A stretch of DNA of 6,385 nt from a bacterium (GCA_024278555.1 JAJRSX010000201.1:1-6385), one strand, 5' to 3'. Shown: positions 1 to 5,763, counted from the stretch's first letter. Notes: generated by a model from the sequence alone, not told the origin. A program made the numbers and translations.

Positions 1-3
1 AGA

Positions 4-21
4 CACGGAGGGCACAGAGAA
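4..21 (+). repeat. Two-unit 9-base purine-rich micro-repeat (CACRGAGRR type)
   Basis: Two adjacent 9-base units, CACGGAGGG and CACAGAGAA, read on the + strand at the very edge of the window, so the array may continue to the left. The unit is closely related to arrays at 113-143, 196-213, 2031-2040 and 2183-2210. From memory, strings of this type are common between genes in many Gram-negative genomes; their function is unknown to me. Confidence 0.6.
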
Positions 22-53
22 CTCCATCAGAAAACAACACGATTTTGCGCCGT

Positions 54-91
54 CCTCGCGCACGGCAACCCCGTGGCGATCCATCGCGAGG
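54..91 (+). other. Nested GC-rich stem-loop in the gpmI upstream region
   Basis: CCTCGCG at 54-60 is the exact reverse complement of CGCGAGG at 85-91. Between them CACGG at 61-65 pairs with CCGTG at 71-75 around a 5-base loop, which stacks directly on the outer stem; 76-84 would be a one-sided bulge. It lies between the oppositely oriented micro-repeats at 4-21 and 113-143. No T-tract follows, so it is not a classical intrinsic terminator. It could be a structured RNA leader, or a chance fold in GC-rich DNA. Confidence 0.35.
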
Positions 92-112
92 CCCAAGAGG
101 AGGAAAGCACCT

Positions 113-143
113 CTCCTTTGCAGTGCTCTGTGCCCTCTGCGTT
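113..143 (-). repeat. Three-unit 9-base micro-repeat, minus orientation
   Basis: Read on the minus strand from 142 downwards, the units are CGCAGAGGG, CACAGAGCA and the more divergent CTGCAAAGG, period 9. The first two units form an imperfect inverted repeat with 3-22 (about 17 of 20 positions match), separated by about 100 bases. On the + strand, and so in any gpmI transcript starting upstream, this is a CU-rich stretch. Confidence 0.6.
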
Positions 144-195
144 AAGAGCCCACTCGGCACTGCCCTTCCGTTCCGTCGCCGGAGACACCATCCCC

Positions 196-213
196 CCTTC
201 GTGGCCTTCGTGG
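196..213 (-). repeat. Two perfect 9-base copies of CCACGAAGG, minus orientation
   Basis: The + strand reads CCTTCGTGG twice without interruption, which is CCACGAAGG twice on the minus strand. It lies 66 bases before the gpmI start. Its first 11 bases (196-206) are a perfect inverted match to 2030-2040 on the far side of gpmI. Only two copies are visible, so it may be a decayed or minimal array. Confidence 0.7.
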
Positions 214-279
214 TTTTGTCTGCCGGGCGATCCGCACCCGCCGGGTGACTCGACCGGCCACTCTCCGTACCCTGCGGCG

Positions 280-1929
280 ATGGACCTCGAACCGCTTCGC
301 CGCCACTTCGCCGGCCGCCGGCCGGTGGTGCTCATCGTCCTCGACGGCTGGGGTATCGGGCCCCGGCCGGAGTACGACGCCATCGCCCGGGCGGAAACGC
401 CGGTCATGGATCGCCTCCGGGCCGAGTACCCGCACACGACGCTGATGACCTGTGGCTTTCACGTGGGGCTGCCCGGCCGCCGCGACCTCGGGGGCAGCGA
501 GGTGGGCCACCTCACCATGGGGGCCGGGCGGATCCTCGACCAGGGGCCGACACGGATCTTCAAGGCGATCGAGGACGGCTCCTTCTATGAGAGCGAGGTC
601 CTCGCGGAGCTCATCGAGCGCGGCCGCGGGGGCCGTACCCTCCACCTCATGGGGCTGCTCTCCGACGGCAACATCCATTCCCACATCGACCACTTCGAGG
701 CGGTCATCCGCCACGCGGATCGCTCCGGCGTCGGCAAGCTCCGCCTCCACGCCCTCCTCGACGGCCGCGACGTGGGGATCCAGTCGGCCCTCGACTACAC
801 CGGCCGCATGGAGGCCCTCTTCGCCGAGATCAACGGCGGCGGCGACCGTGACTACCGCTTCGCCTCGGGCGGCGGCCGCGAGCAGGTCACCATGGACCGC
901 GACCGCACCTGGCCGAAGGTGGCCGCGGGGTGGGCGTGCCACGTGCACGGGGAGAGCGCGAACCGCTTCCCCGCCATCGAGGCGGCGGTCCGCCATTTTC
1001 GCGACGAGCAGCCGCAGATCATCGACCAGGACCTCCCCGGCTTCGTCATCGTCGACGCGGCGGACGCGCCGGTGGGGCCGGTGGAGGACGGCGACGCGGT
1101 CTTGTTCATGAACTTCCGTGCCGACCGGGCGGTGGAGATCACCCAGGCCTTCGAGCTCGACGACTTCGACGGCTTCGACCGCGGCCGGCGACCCGACTGC
1201 CTCTACGCCGGGATGATGGTCTACGACGAGGACCACTACCTGCCGCGAAAGGTGGTGATGGGGCCGGCGCGGGTGGAGCGGCCCCTCGGAGAGCGGATCG
1301 TCGAGTGGGGGCTTGCCCAGTTCCGCCTCACCGAGACCCAGAAGTATCCCCACGTCACCTTCTTCTTCAACGGCGGCCGGCGCGAGCCCCTCGACGGGAC
1401 GCTGGAGGAGTACCGCCTCATCGACTCGGACAAGATCGACTCCTTCGCCGACGCCCCGGCGATGAAGGCGGCGGAGATCGCCGAGCAAGCCGAGCGGCTC
1501 ATCGCCTCCGGCCGCTTCGACTTCGGGATGATCAACTTCGCCAACACCGACATGGTGGGCCACACCGGCGACTTGGCCGCGGCCGAGGTGGCGGCGGCCG
1601 CGGTGGACACGGCCCTCGGCCGGGTGCTTGCGGCGGTGGAGCGGGCCGGCGGCTGCGCCCTGGTCCTCGCCGACCACGGCAACGCCGACGAGATGGTGAT
1701 CCGCAACCAGCGGGGCGAGGAGGAGGTCTCCACCAAACACTCCCTCAACCCGGTGCCGTGCGTCTGCTTCGACCCGCAACCCGAGCGGCCGTACCGCTTG
1801 CGCCAGCCGGAGGGAGAGGAGCAGGCAGGGGTGACCCCCGGCCTCGGCCACATCGCCGCCACCTGCTGCGTGATGCTCGGCAAGCCGGTCCCCGACGGGT
1901 GGCTGCCGCCCCTGTTCACCGAGGGGTGA
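280..1929 (+). CDS. gpmI: 2,3-bisphosphoglycerate-independent phosphoglycerate mutase
   Basis: A cytosolic, metal-dependent glycolytic/gluconeogenic enzyme that interconverts 3- and 2-phosphoglycerate through a phosphoserine intermediate. The 549-residue product carries the family's sites in order: Asp22 in the VLIVLDGWG start motif; catalytic Ser73 in GGSEVGH; His133 in SDGNIHSHIDH; Arg163-Asp164 in DGRDV; Arg200 and Arg207; Arg280 and Arg283 in NFRADR; Lys355; Asp424 and His428 in NTDMVGH; Asp465-His466 in ADHGNAD; His487 in TKHSLNP. These cover both metal sites and the substrate pocket. The longer loop before the serine, the SGGGR-x4-MDR spacing and HVTFFFNGG resemble the plant/eukaryote-like subtype (about 550 residues) more than the Bacillus type (about 510). 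One oddity is Gly72 where the family usually has Asn. The frame stays open back to position 73, but the ATG at 280 puts the first beta strand about 15 residues in, as in homologues. No Shine-Dalgarno motif is visible before it. Confidence 0.96.
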   Translation: MDLEPLRRHFAGRRPVVLIVLDGWGIGPRPEYDAIARAETPVMDRLRAEYPHTTLMTCGFHVGLPGRRDLGGSEVGHLTMGAGRILDQGPTRIFKAIEDGSFYESEVLAELIERGRGGRTLHLMGLLSDGNIHSHIDHFEAVIRHADRSGVGKLRLHALLDGRDVGIQSALDYTGRMEALFAEINGGGDRDYRFASGGGREQVTMDRDRTWPKVAAGWACHVHGESANRFPAIEAAVRHFRDEQPQIIDQDLPGFVIVDAADAPVGPVEDGDAVLFMNFRADRAVEITQAFELDDFDGFDRGRRPDCLYAGMMVYDEDHYLPRKVVMGPARVERPLGERIVEWGLAQFRLTETQKYPHVTFFFNGGRREPLDGTLEEYRLIDSDKIDSFADAPAMKAAEIAEQAERLIASGRFDFGMINFANTDMVGHTGDLAAAEVAAAAVDTALGRVLAAVERAGGCALVLADHGNADEMVIRNQRGEEEVSTKHSLNPVPCVCFDPQPERPYRLRQPEGEEQAGVTPGLGHIAATCCVMLGKPVPDGWLPPLFTEG

Positions 1930-1943
1930 GGAGGGTTGACCAT

Positions 1944-1971
1944 GGGGGACACGGGGGAGGGTACCTTGGGG
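1944..1971 (+). other. Canonical G-quadruplex motif just behind gpmI
   Basis: Four G-runs of 5, 5, 3 and 4 are separated by loops of 4, 1 and 6 bases, fitting the G3+N1-7 rule. It begins 15 bases after the gpmI stop and sits on the coding strand, so it would be in the 3' untranslated RNA. It could stall polymerase or protect the transcript end; that is inference. Confidence 0.5.
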
Positions 1972-2000
1972 TCAGGCTTGCAAACTTGCAATATCATGCA
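1966..2000. repeat. Possible RAYT/REP-type element relic
   Basis: A TTGGGGTCAGG string (1966-1976) is followed by two adjacent 8-base direct repeats, CTTGCAAA and CTTGCAAT (1977-1992), and then an ATGCA end. The patch is clearly AT-richer than its surroundings. From memory, GGGGTCAGG followed by TTGCAA-type repeats often flanks IS200-like REP-associated tyrosine transposases (RAYTs) in Gram-negative genomes. No transposase gene is present here, so this would be a solo or decayed copy. The identification rests on recognition of short strings only. Confidence 0.35.
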
Positions 2001-2030
2001 GAACGCTCTGAAAATTAGGCTCGCAAGAGG

Positions 2031-2040
2031 GCCACGAAGG
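2031..2040 (+). repeat. Single CCACGAAGG micro-repeat unit, plus orientation
   Basis: One GCCACGAAGG unit preceded by a degenerate CGCAAGAGG at 2022-2030. Bases 2030-2040 are the exact reverse complement of 196-206, so this unit and the 196-213 array bracket gpmI as an inverted pair. Confidence 0.5.
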
Positions 2041-2043
2041 AGA

Positions 2044-2063
2044 GGGCCGGGAGCGGGGGTGGG
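2044..2063 (+). other. Second canonical G-quadruplex motif
   Basis: G-runs of 3, 3, 5 and 3 with short loops of 2, 3 and 1 bases. It is on the same strand as the motif at 1944-1971 and 72 bases beyond it. Short loops generally favour stable quadruplexes. Confidence 0.5.
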
Positions 2064-2076
2064 CTGAACAGCTCAA

Positions 2077-2108
2077 CGCAAAGGCGCCAAGACGCCAGGG
2101 CGCAAAGG
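2077..2108 (+). repeat. Four-unit 8-base micro-repeat (CGCMARGR)
   Basis: Four contiguous 8-base units start at 2077, 2085, 2093 and 2101. The first and last are identical (CGCAAAGG); the middle two are CGCCAAGA and CGCCAGGG. It belongs to the same loose purine-rich family as the other arrays but has period 8 instead of 9. A run of nine G starts 10 bases downstream, at 2119. Confidence 0.75.
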
Positions 2109-2182
2109 GGAGAATAATGGGGGGGGGAGGCGTCGCCGGCGGCAAACCGGGGAACGGCGGGGGCCTGAACGGCTATTTCAGC

Positions 2183-2210
2183 CACGGAATTCACGGAAGG
2201 GCACGGAAGG
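2183..2210 (+). repeat. Three-unit CACGGAAGG micro-repeat
   Basis: The units are CACGGAATT (2183-2191), CACGGAAGGG (2192-2201) and CACGGAAGG (2202-2210), period 9-10. This is a third sequence variant of the family found around gpmI, in plus orientation. Confidence 0.7.
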
Positions 2211-2229
2211 GGAGGGCTGCCGGGAGAGG

Positions 2230-2251
2230 GGTGTCACCGGTGGTGAACACC
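2230..2251 (+). other. Hairpin with nine base pairs and one bulge
   Basis: GGTGTCACC at 2230-2238 pairs with GGTGA plus CACC at 2242-2251, leaving a 3-base loop and one bulged A at 2247. Its centre contains the perfect 8-base palindrome CACCGGTG (2235-2242). A G-rich stretch follows instead of a T-tract, so an intrinsic terminator is unlikely. A protein-binding dyad or an RNA structure upstream of waaF is possible. Confidence 0.4.
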
Positions 2252-2280
2252 GGGGGACGACGTGGGCCGGAAGCGAGTTT

Positions 2281-2303
2281 CACCGCCGGGGGCACGGCGG
2301 GTG
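2281..2303 (+). other. Weak GC-rich inverted repeat
   Basis: CACCGCC at 2281-2287 can pair with GGCGG and TG at 2296-2303 with one bulged G and an 8-base loop. It is 30 bases past the 2230-2251 hairpin and is the sort of fold expected by chance at this base composition. Confidence 0.2.
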
Positions 2304-2492
2304 TTGCGAGGGGCAGCAGAAGGGTCCCTGGGCGTCCCGTCACCTTTCACACCGCGACTATTTTCGTTGATCCTCAAGGTCTCTCATGTGTGACGGTGCG
2401 AACCTGCTGTACCGCCTCCGCCGCCGCTGTCTCATCCTTCCGCCGTCCATGGATCGCCTCCCACGTCCCCCCGAATCCCCCGTGGTCAACGC

Positions 2493-3554
2493 GTGACTTC
2501 CATCCCGACTTCCTTCCCGCACCGCATCGCCGTGCGCCTCCCGAACTGGGTGGGGGACATCGGGCTGGCTACCCCCTTTTACCGCGCCGTGCGTGCGGCC
2601 TTTCCGGAGGCGCAGATCTGCGCCGTGGGGCTCGGCGCCACCCTCGGGATCGTCGCCGACGCCCCCTGGTTCGACGCCGCCCTGCCCCTGCCGCCGCGCC
2701 GCGAGCTGCACCGTGTCGGCCCCTTCTGGCGCGCCGCGGCGGAGGTCCGGCGGGCACGGTTCGACACCGGCTACCTGCTCACCAACTCCCTCTCCTCCGC
2801 GGCGCTCTTCTGGCTCGGCCGGGTGGGGCGGCGCATCGGCTACGACCGCGACGGCCGGGGGCTGCTCCTCACCGATCCCCTGCCGGTGCCGCGGCCGGAG
2901 GCGCCGGACGAGGTGGTGCCGATCAAGGAGTACTACCTGAACCTCGCCCGCGCCGCCGGCCTGGCGGTGGACGACACCCGCGTCGAGCTCTTCCTCGGGG
3001 CGGACGACCGTCTCTTTGCCGAGCGCTTCTATGGCGAGCGCGGGGTGGCGGCGGGTGACCTCGTCGTCGGGATGAACCCGGGGGCCGCCTACGGCGCGGC
3101 CAAGTGCTGGCGCGCCGACTACTACGCCGCCACCGCCGACCACTTCATCCGGGCCCGCGGCGCCCGGGTCATCCTCTTCTCCGGCCCGGGCGAGGAGCGG
3201 ATCGTCGAGGAGATCGCCGCCCTCATGGAGGGTACGCCGCTCACCGTGATCGGCGCCGGGGTCACCCTGAAGAGCCTCAAAGGGCTCATCGCCCGCTGCG
3301 ACCTCTTCGTGGGCAACGACTCGGGGCCGATCCAGATCGCCATCGCCTTCAACCTGCCGGTGGTCACCATCTTCGGCTCCACTCCCGTCGAGTACGCCGC
3401 CACCGACTACCCGCGGGTGCGCCAGCTCTCCGCCCACGTCGAGTGCGCCCCGTGCAAGCACCGGGTCTGCCCCATCGACCACCGCTGCATGACCCGGGTG
3501 ACCCCCGACCGGGTCATCCGCGAGGCGGAGGCGCTGCTCGCCGAGGCGGGGTGA
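2493..3554 (+). CDS. waaF: Glycosyltransferase family 9 protein, heptosyltransferase II-like
   Basis: The 353-residue product has the size and two-domain GT-B layout of ADP-heptose:LPS heptosyltransferases, which act at the inner face of the cytoplasmic membrane and add heptose to the lipopolysaccharide inner core. The first strand and turn RIAVRLPNWVGDIGLATP (residues 11-28) hold the family's VGD acid, Asp22. The C-terminal domain opens at GMNPGAAYGAAKCW (193-206), and the nucleotide-sugar loop is GNDSGP (274-279), followed by PVVTIFGST. Four cysteines at 318, 321, 326 and 332 match the CxPC...CP..H.C tail common in WaaF-like proteins. After NDSGP the residue often His in GPMH is Gln281, which could mean a different donor or acceptor. 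No other LPS genes adjoin it, so the exact sugar step is inferred. The GTG at 2493 is the only good start, 11 codons before the first strand, with no visible Shine-Dalgarno motif. Confidence 0.88.
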   Translation: MTSIPTSFPHRIAVRLPNWVGDIGLATPFYRAVRAAFPEAQICAVGLGATLGIVADAPWFDAALPLPPRRELHRVGPFWRAAAEVRRARFDTGYLLTNSLSSAALFWLGRVGRRIGYDRDGRGLLLTDPLPVPRPEAPDEVVPIKEYYLNLARAAGLAVDDTRVELFLGADDRLFAERFYGERGVAAGDLVVGMNPGAAYGAAKCWRADYYAATADHFIRARGARVILFSGPGEERIVEEIAALMEGTPLTVIGAGVTLKSLKGLIARCDLFVGNDSGPIQIAIAFNLPVVTIFGSTPVEYAATDYPRVRQLSAHVECAPCKHRVCPIDHRCMTRVTPDRVIREAEALLAEAG

Positions 3555-3640
3555 GGCGCAGGCGCCGCCCTCGTGGCCGTCGCCAGAGTGAGACAAACTG
3601 CAAGGGCACCCCCCCCCACCCGCGATACCCCGCCGGACCC
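3555..3640. other. Short spacer with a C9 tract before the BTAD regulator
   Basis: The 86 bases between the waaF stop and the next start include a tight GGCGC/GCGCC inverted repeat at 3555-3566 and nine consecutive C at 3609-3617, about 24 bases before the ATG. There is no T-tract and no convincing promoter, so the regulator may be co-transcribed with waaF. A slippage-prone tract in a leader could alter expression without altering the protein. Confidence 0.4.
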
Positions 3641-5755
3641 ATGGCCCCGGAGCTCGATCCGCCCTTCCACGACCTCGCGCACGACCGGCGGTGGGAGGAG
3701 TACGGCCGCCGCTTGGCCGACGACGGGCTCGCCTGGTGGTTCGACATGGAGGTACCGCGCATCGCCGCCCACGTCGCCGCCCTCCCGGCGGAGCACGCCG
3801 GCCGCCGCTCCCCGCGCCTGCTGCTCCTTGAGGGGACCTTCACGACCCTGCCCGAAGGGCGACGGCCGAAGCAGGTCCTGCGCGACATCGGCATCCTCTA
3901 CCGCCTCCTCCAGGCGCGGCGCGACCGGGAGGGGATAGCCGCCGCCTGCTGCCTCGCGTGCGCGGCGGTGTGGGACTTTGGTGACGACCTCGCCGCCGCG
4001 CACCCCTGGCGGCGGCGGATGGCCCTCCTGGTGCGGCGCGGCGACGTCTCTCCCCTCGCCCACGCCGCGTTGCTGGCCTTCGACGCCCACTACACCCTCT
4101 TCCACGAGGGAGACCCGGCCGCCGCCCTGGCCACCCTCGACCACCAGCGCATGGCCGCCGAGGCCGCCCGCTCGGCCGCCCAGGGGCTCTACGGCGCCAC
4201 CCTCCAGGCGATCGCCCACACCTGGGCGGGTGAGGCGGAGCGCGCCGCCCTGACCTTGGAAGATGCCGAGCCCCTGCTCGACCGCGCCCACCCCAGCTCT
4301 CACACCGGCCTCTACTTCGAGATCGCCCGCGCCATCGCCGCCTGCGCCATGGGCGAGGGCGCGGCCGCCTACCGCCGGCTCACCGCGGTGGCGGCGGCGG
4401 TCCCCGGCGCGTGGCTGCGCCCCTCCATCGCCCTCCTCTTCGATGCCAACCGGCTCCTGGCCGCCGCCCTCGCCGGCATGCTGGAGGAGAGCGAGCGCCT
4501 CTCGGCGCGCCTCCGCGCCCGCGCCGGTAGCGACCACATCCACCTCTACACCGCGCTGCTGCACTTCGCCGCCGGGGTCGCACGCCTCGGCGTGCCGCGG
4601 CCATACCGGGCGCTCATCCACGCCGAGGCGGGGGAGGCGGCAGCCAAGCGCGCCGCCTGTCTCCCCTTCGCGGTGATGAACCGGCTGCTGGCCGGTATCG
4701 CCCTCGCCGACCTCAACGAGGGGGCGGAGGCGACGACACGGCTGTGCGCGACGATCACCGAGTGCGAGGCGAAGGGCCTGCTCCTGTTCACCGAGGCGGC
4801 CACCGTGGAGCTCGCCGCCCTCGCCCTGGGGCGCGGCGAGAGCGAGCGGGCCCGGTCGCTCATCGACGGGATCGAGGCGGCGATGGGGCCGGGCCGCTCA
4901 TGCCGTTCGGCGGTGCGCCCCGCCCCCTTCACCGCCGACCTCCTGGCGCGCCTCCGACCCCGCCCGACCCGCCACCGGTACTGGGCGGTGGGCGAGGGGC
5001 ACGAGCGACCGATCATCATCCGCGCCCTCGGCCATTTCCAGCTCACGGTGCATGGCGAGGCTGTCTATGACCGGCGGTGGGGGCGGGGGCGGACCCAGCG
5101 GCTGCTGAAGCTCATCCTCGCCCTCGGCGGCGACAAGGTGGCGATCGCCGACCTCATCGAGCTCCTCTGGCCGGACGTGGACGGCGGCCGCGGCTACGCC
5201 AGCCTGAAGACCGCCCTGGCGCGGCTGCGGCGCACCGGCCAGCGCGGCAGCGGCAGCCCCATCCAGTGGATCCACTGGCAGGAGAGCCGCCTCTCCCTCT
5301 CCACCGCCACGGTGGCCGCCGACACCCTCGCCTTCGAGGAGGGGGTACGGCAGCTCCGCGCCGCCCCAGCCCCCCCCCTCACCCCCGGCGACCTCACCTT
5401 CCTCCTCGACCTCTACCAGGGCGACTTCCTCCCCGGCGAGGAGGGCTACGGCATGATCGAGCGGCGCCGCAACCTCCTGCGCCAGGCCCACCTCTGGGCG
5501 GTGGAGCGGCTCATTGACGCCGGCGGTGCCGGCACCGCCGGCGCCCCCCTGGAGCTCCTCGCCGAGGCGGTGCGGGTCAACCCACTCACCGAGCGCCTCC
5601 ACGTGCTCAAGATGGCGACGCAGATCGAGTGCGGCTACACCGTCGACGCCCTCGCCACCTTCGCCGAGGCCAAAGCCCTCTTCCGCGACCATCTCGGCCT
5701 CGCCCCCGGCCCCGAGCTCCGGCGGCTGGCCACCCGGGCACGCCGCGGCCGCTGA
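3641..5755 (+). CDS. BTAD/SARP-type transcriptional regulator with MalT-like helical N-terminus and no ATPase
   Basis: A 704-residue cytoplasmic protein, probably a DNA-binding regulator. Residues 1 to about 455 are almost entirely alpha-helical and Ala/Leu-rich, like TPR or MalT-type repeats. The stretch 22-65, ending ALPAE...SPRLLLLEG, resembles the point in MalT-like proteins where the helical region begins after the ATPase. Residues 458-530 form an OmpR/SARP-type winged helix (IRALGHFQL, the RRWGRGRTQRLLKLIL helix, ELLWPD at 507-512, LKTALARLRR). Residues 561 to about 700 form a bacterial transcriptional activation domain with the hallmark LYQGDFLPG (591-599) and a closing LGLAPGPELRRL. 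There is no P-loop, and the upstream DNA is waaF, so no ATPase has merely been split off. The frame is open upstream inside waaF from 3104, but the ATG at 3641 begins the sensible protein. No Shine-Dalgarno motif is visible. Nine C at 5370-5378 lie in codons 577-580. The target genes are unknown; the spacer at 5756-5906 is a candidate. Confidence 0.85.
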   Translation: MAPELDPPFHDLAHDRRWEEYGRRLADDGLAWWFDMEVPRIAAHVAALPAEHAGRRSPRLLLLEGTFTTLPEGRRPKQVLRDIGILYRLLQARRDREGIAAACCLACAAVWDFGDDLAAAHPWRRRMALLVRRGDVSPLAHAALLAFDAHYTLFHEGDPAAALATLDHQRMAAEAARSAAQGLYGATLQAIAHTWAGEAERAALTLEDAEPLLDRAHPSSHTGLYFEIARAIAACAMGEGAAAYRRLTAVAAAVPGAWLRPSIALLFDANRLLAAALAGMLEESERLSARLRARAGSDHIHLYTALLHFAAGVARLGVPRPYRALIHAEAGEAAAKRAACLPFAVMNRLLAGIALADLNEGAEATTRLCATITECEAKGLLLFTEAATVELAALALGRGESERARSLIDGIEAAMGPGRSCRSAVRPAPFTADLLARLRPRPTRHRYWAVGEGHERPIIIRALGHFQLTVHGEAVYDRRWGRGRTQRLLKLILALGGDKVAIADLIELLWPDVDGGRGYASLKTALARLRRTGQRGSGSPIQWIHWQESRLSLSTATVAADTLAFEEGVRQLRAAPAPPLTPGDLTFLLDLYQGDFLPGEEGYGMIERRRNLLRQAHLWAVERLIDAGGAGTAGAPLELLAEAVRVNPLTERLHVLKMATQIECGYTVDALATFAEAKALFRDHLGLAPGPELRRLATRARRGR

Positions 5756-5763
5756 CCGGCCGC
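5745..5763 (+). terminator. GC-rich hairpin spanning the BTAD gene stop codon
   Basis: GCGGCCG at 5745-5751 pairs perfectly with CGGCCGC at 5757-5763 around a 5-base loop that contains the TGA stop (5753-5755). It is very stable but is followed by more GC, not a T-tract, so it would be a non-canonical terminator or a transcript-end stabiliser at best. Confidence 0.3.

Larger units (their letters stand above)
1930..2492. other. Gene-free interval between gpmI and waaF
   Basis: These 563 bases hold no convincing gene. A frame open from 2117 into waaF is out of frame with it and encodes Gly/Arg/Pro-rich sequence without domain character. The interval contains two G-quadruplex motifs, an AT-richer RAYT/REP-like patch, three micro-repeat arrays, a run of nine G at 2119-2127 and two hairpins, annotated separately. 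No clear sigma-70 promoter could be fitted upstream of waaF; an AT-richer stretch at 2359-2390 is the most likely place for one. No T-tract terminator was found behind gpmI. Confidence 0.7.

Noticed and set aside
73-279. N-terminal extension of gpmI by 69 codons
   Set aside because: The frame is open but translates micro-repeats and Pro/Ser-rich sequence; homologues start close to the first beta strand, which fits the ATG at 280.
142-1851. Long open frame of 569 codons on the minus strand opposite gpmI
   Set aside because: It is antisense to a fully conserved enzyme and its product is rich in Arg/Gly/Val/His with no domain; such shadows arise from GC-rich third positions.
1930-1965. Intrinsic terminator after gpmI
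   Set aside because: No stable stem followed by a T-tract is present; the G-runs fit a quadruplex motif better.
4-2210. CRISPR-like reading of the short repeats
   Set aside because: Units are 8-9 bases, contiguous and without spacers, and no cas gene is present.
2346-2372. Sigma-70 promoter for waaF using TTCACA/TATTTT or TTGATC
   Set aside because: TTCACA and TATTTT are only 7 bases apart, and TTGATC has no -10 partner at the right distance.
2117-3058. 313-codon plus-strand frame starting in the intergenic region and running into waaF
   Set aside because: Its second half is the wrong frame of waaF and its first half reads through repeats and G-runs, giving Gly/Arg-rich sequence without a fold.
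2358-3596. 412-codon minus-strand frame opposite waaF
   Set aside because: Antisense to a well-supported gene with intact GT9 motifs; the composition is biased and no family features are visible.
3104-3640. N-terminal extension of the BTAD regulator inside waaF
   Set aside because: The extension is the out-of-frame reading of waaF, with Arg/His/Pro-rich composition; the helical protein begins at the ATG at 3641.
3407-4621. 404-codon minus-strand frame across the end of waaF and the BTAD gene
   Set aside because: It spans two real genes and encodes low-complexity Gly/Val/Arg/Glu-rich sequence.
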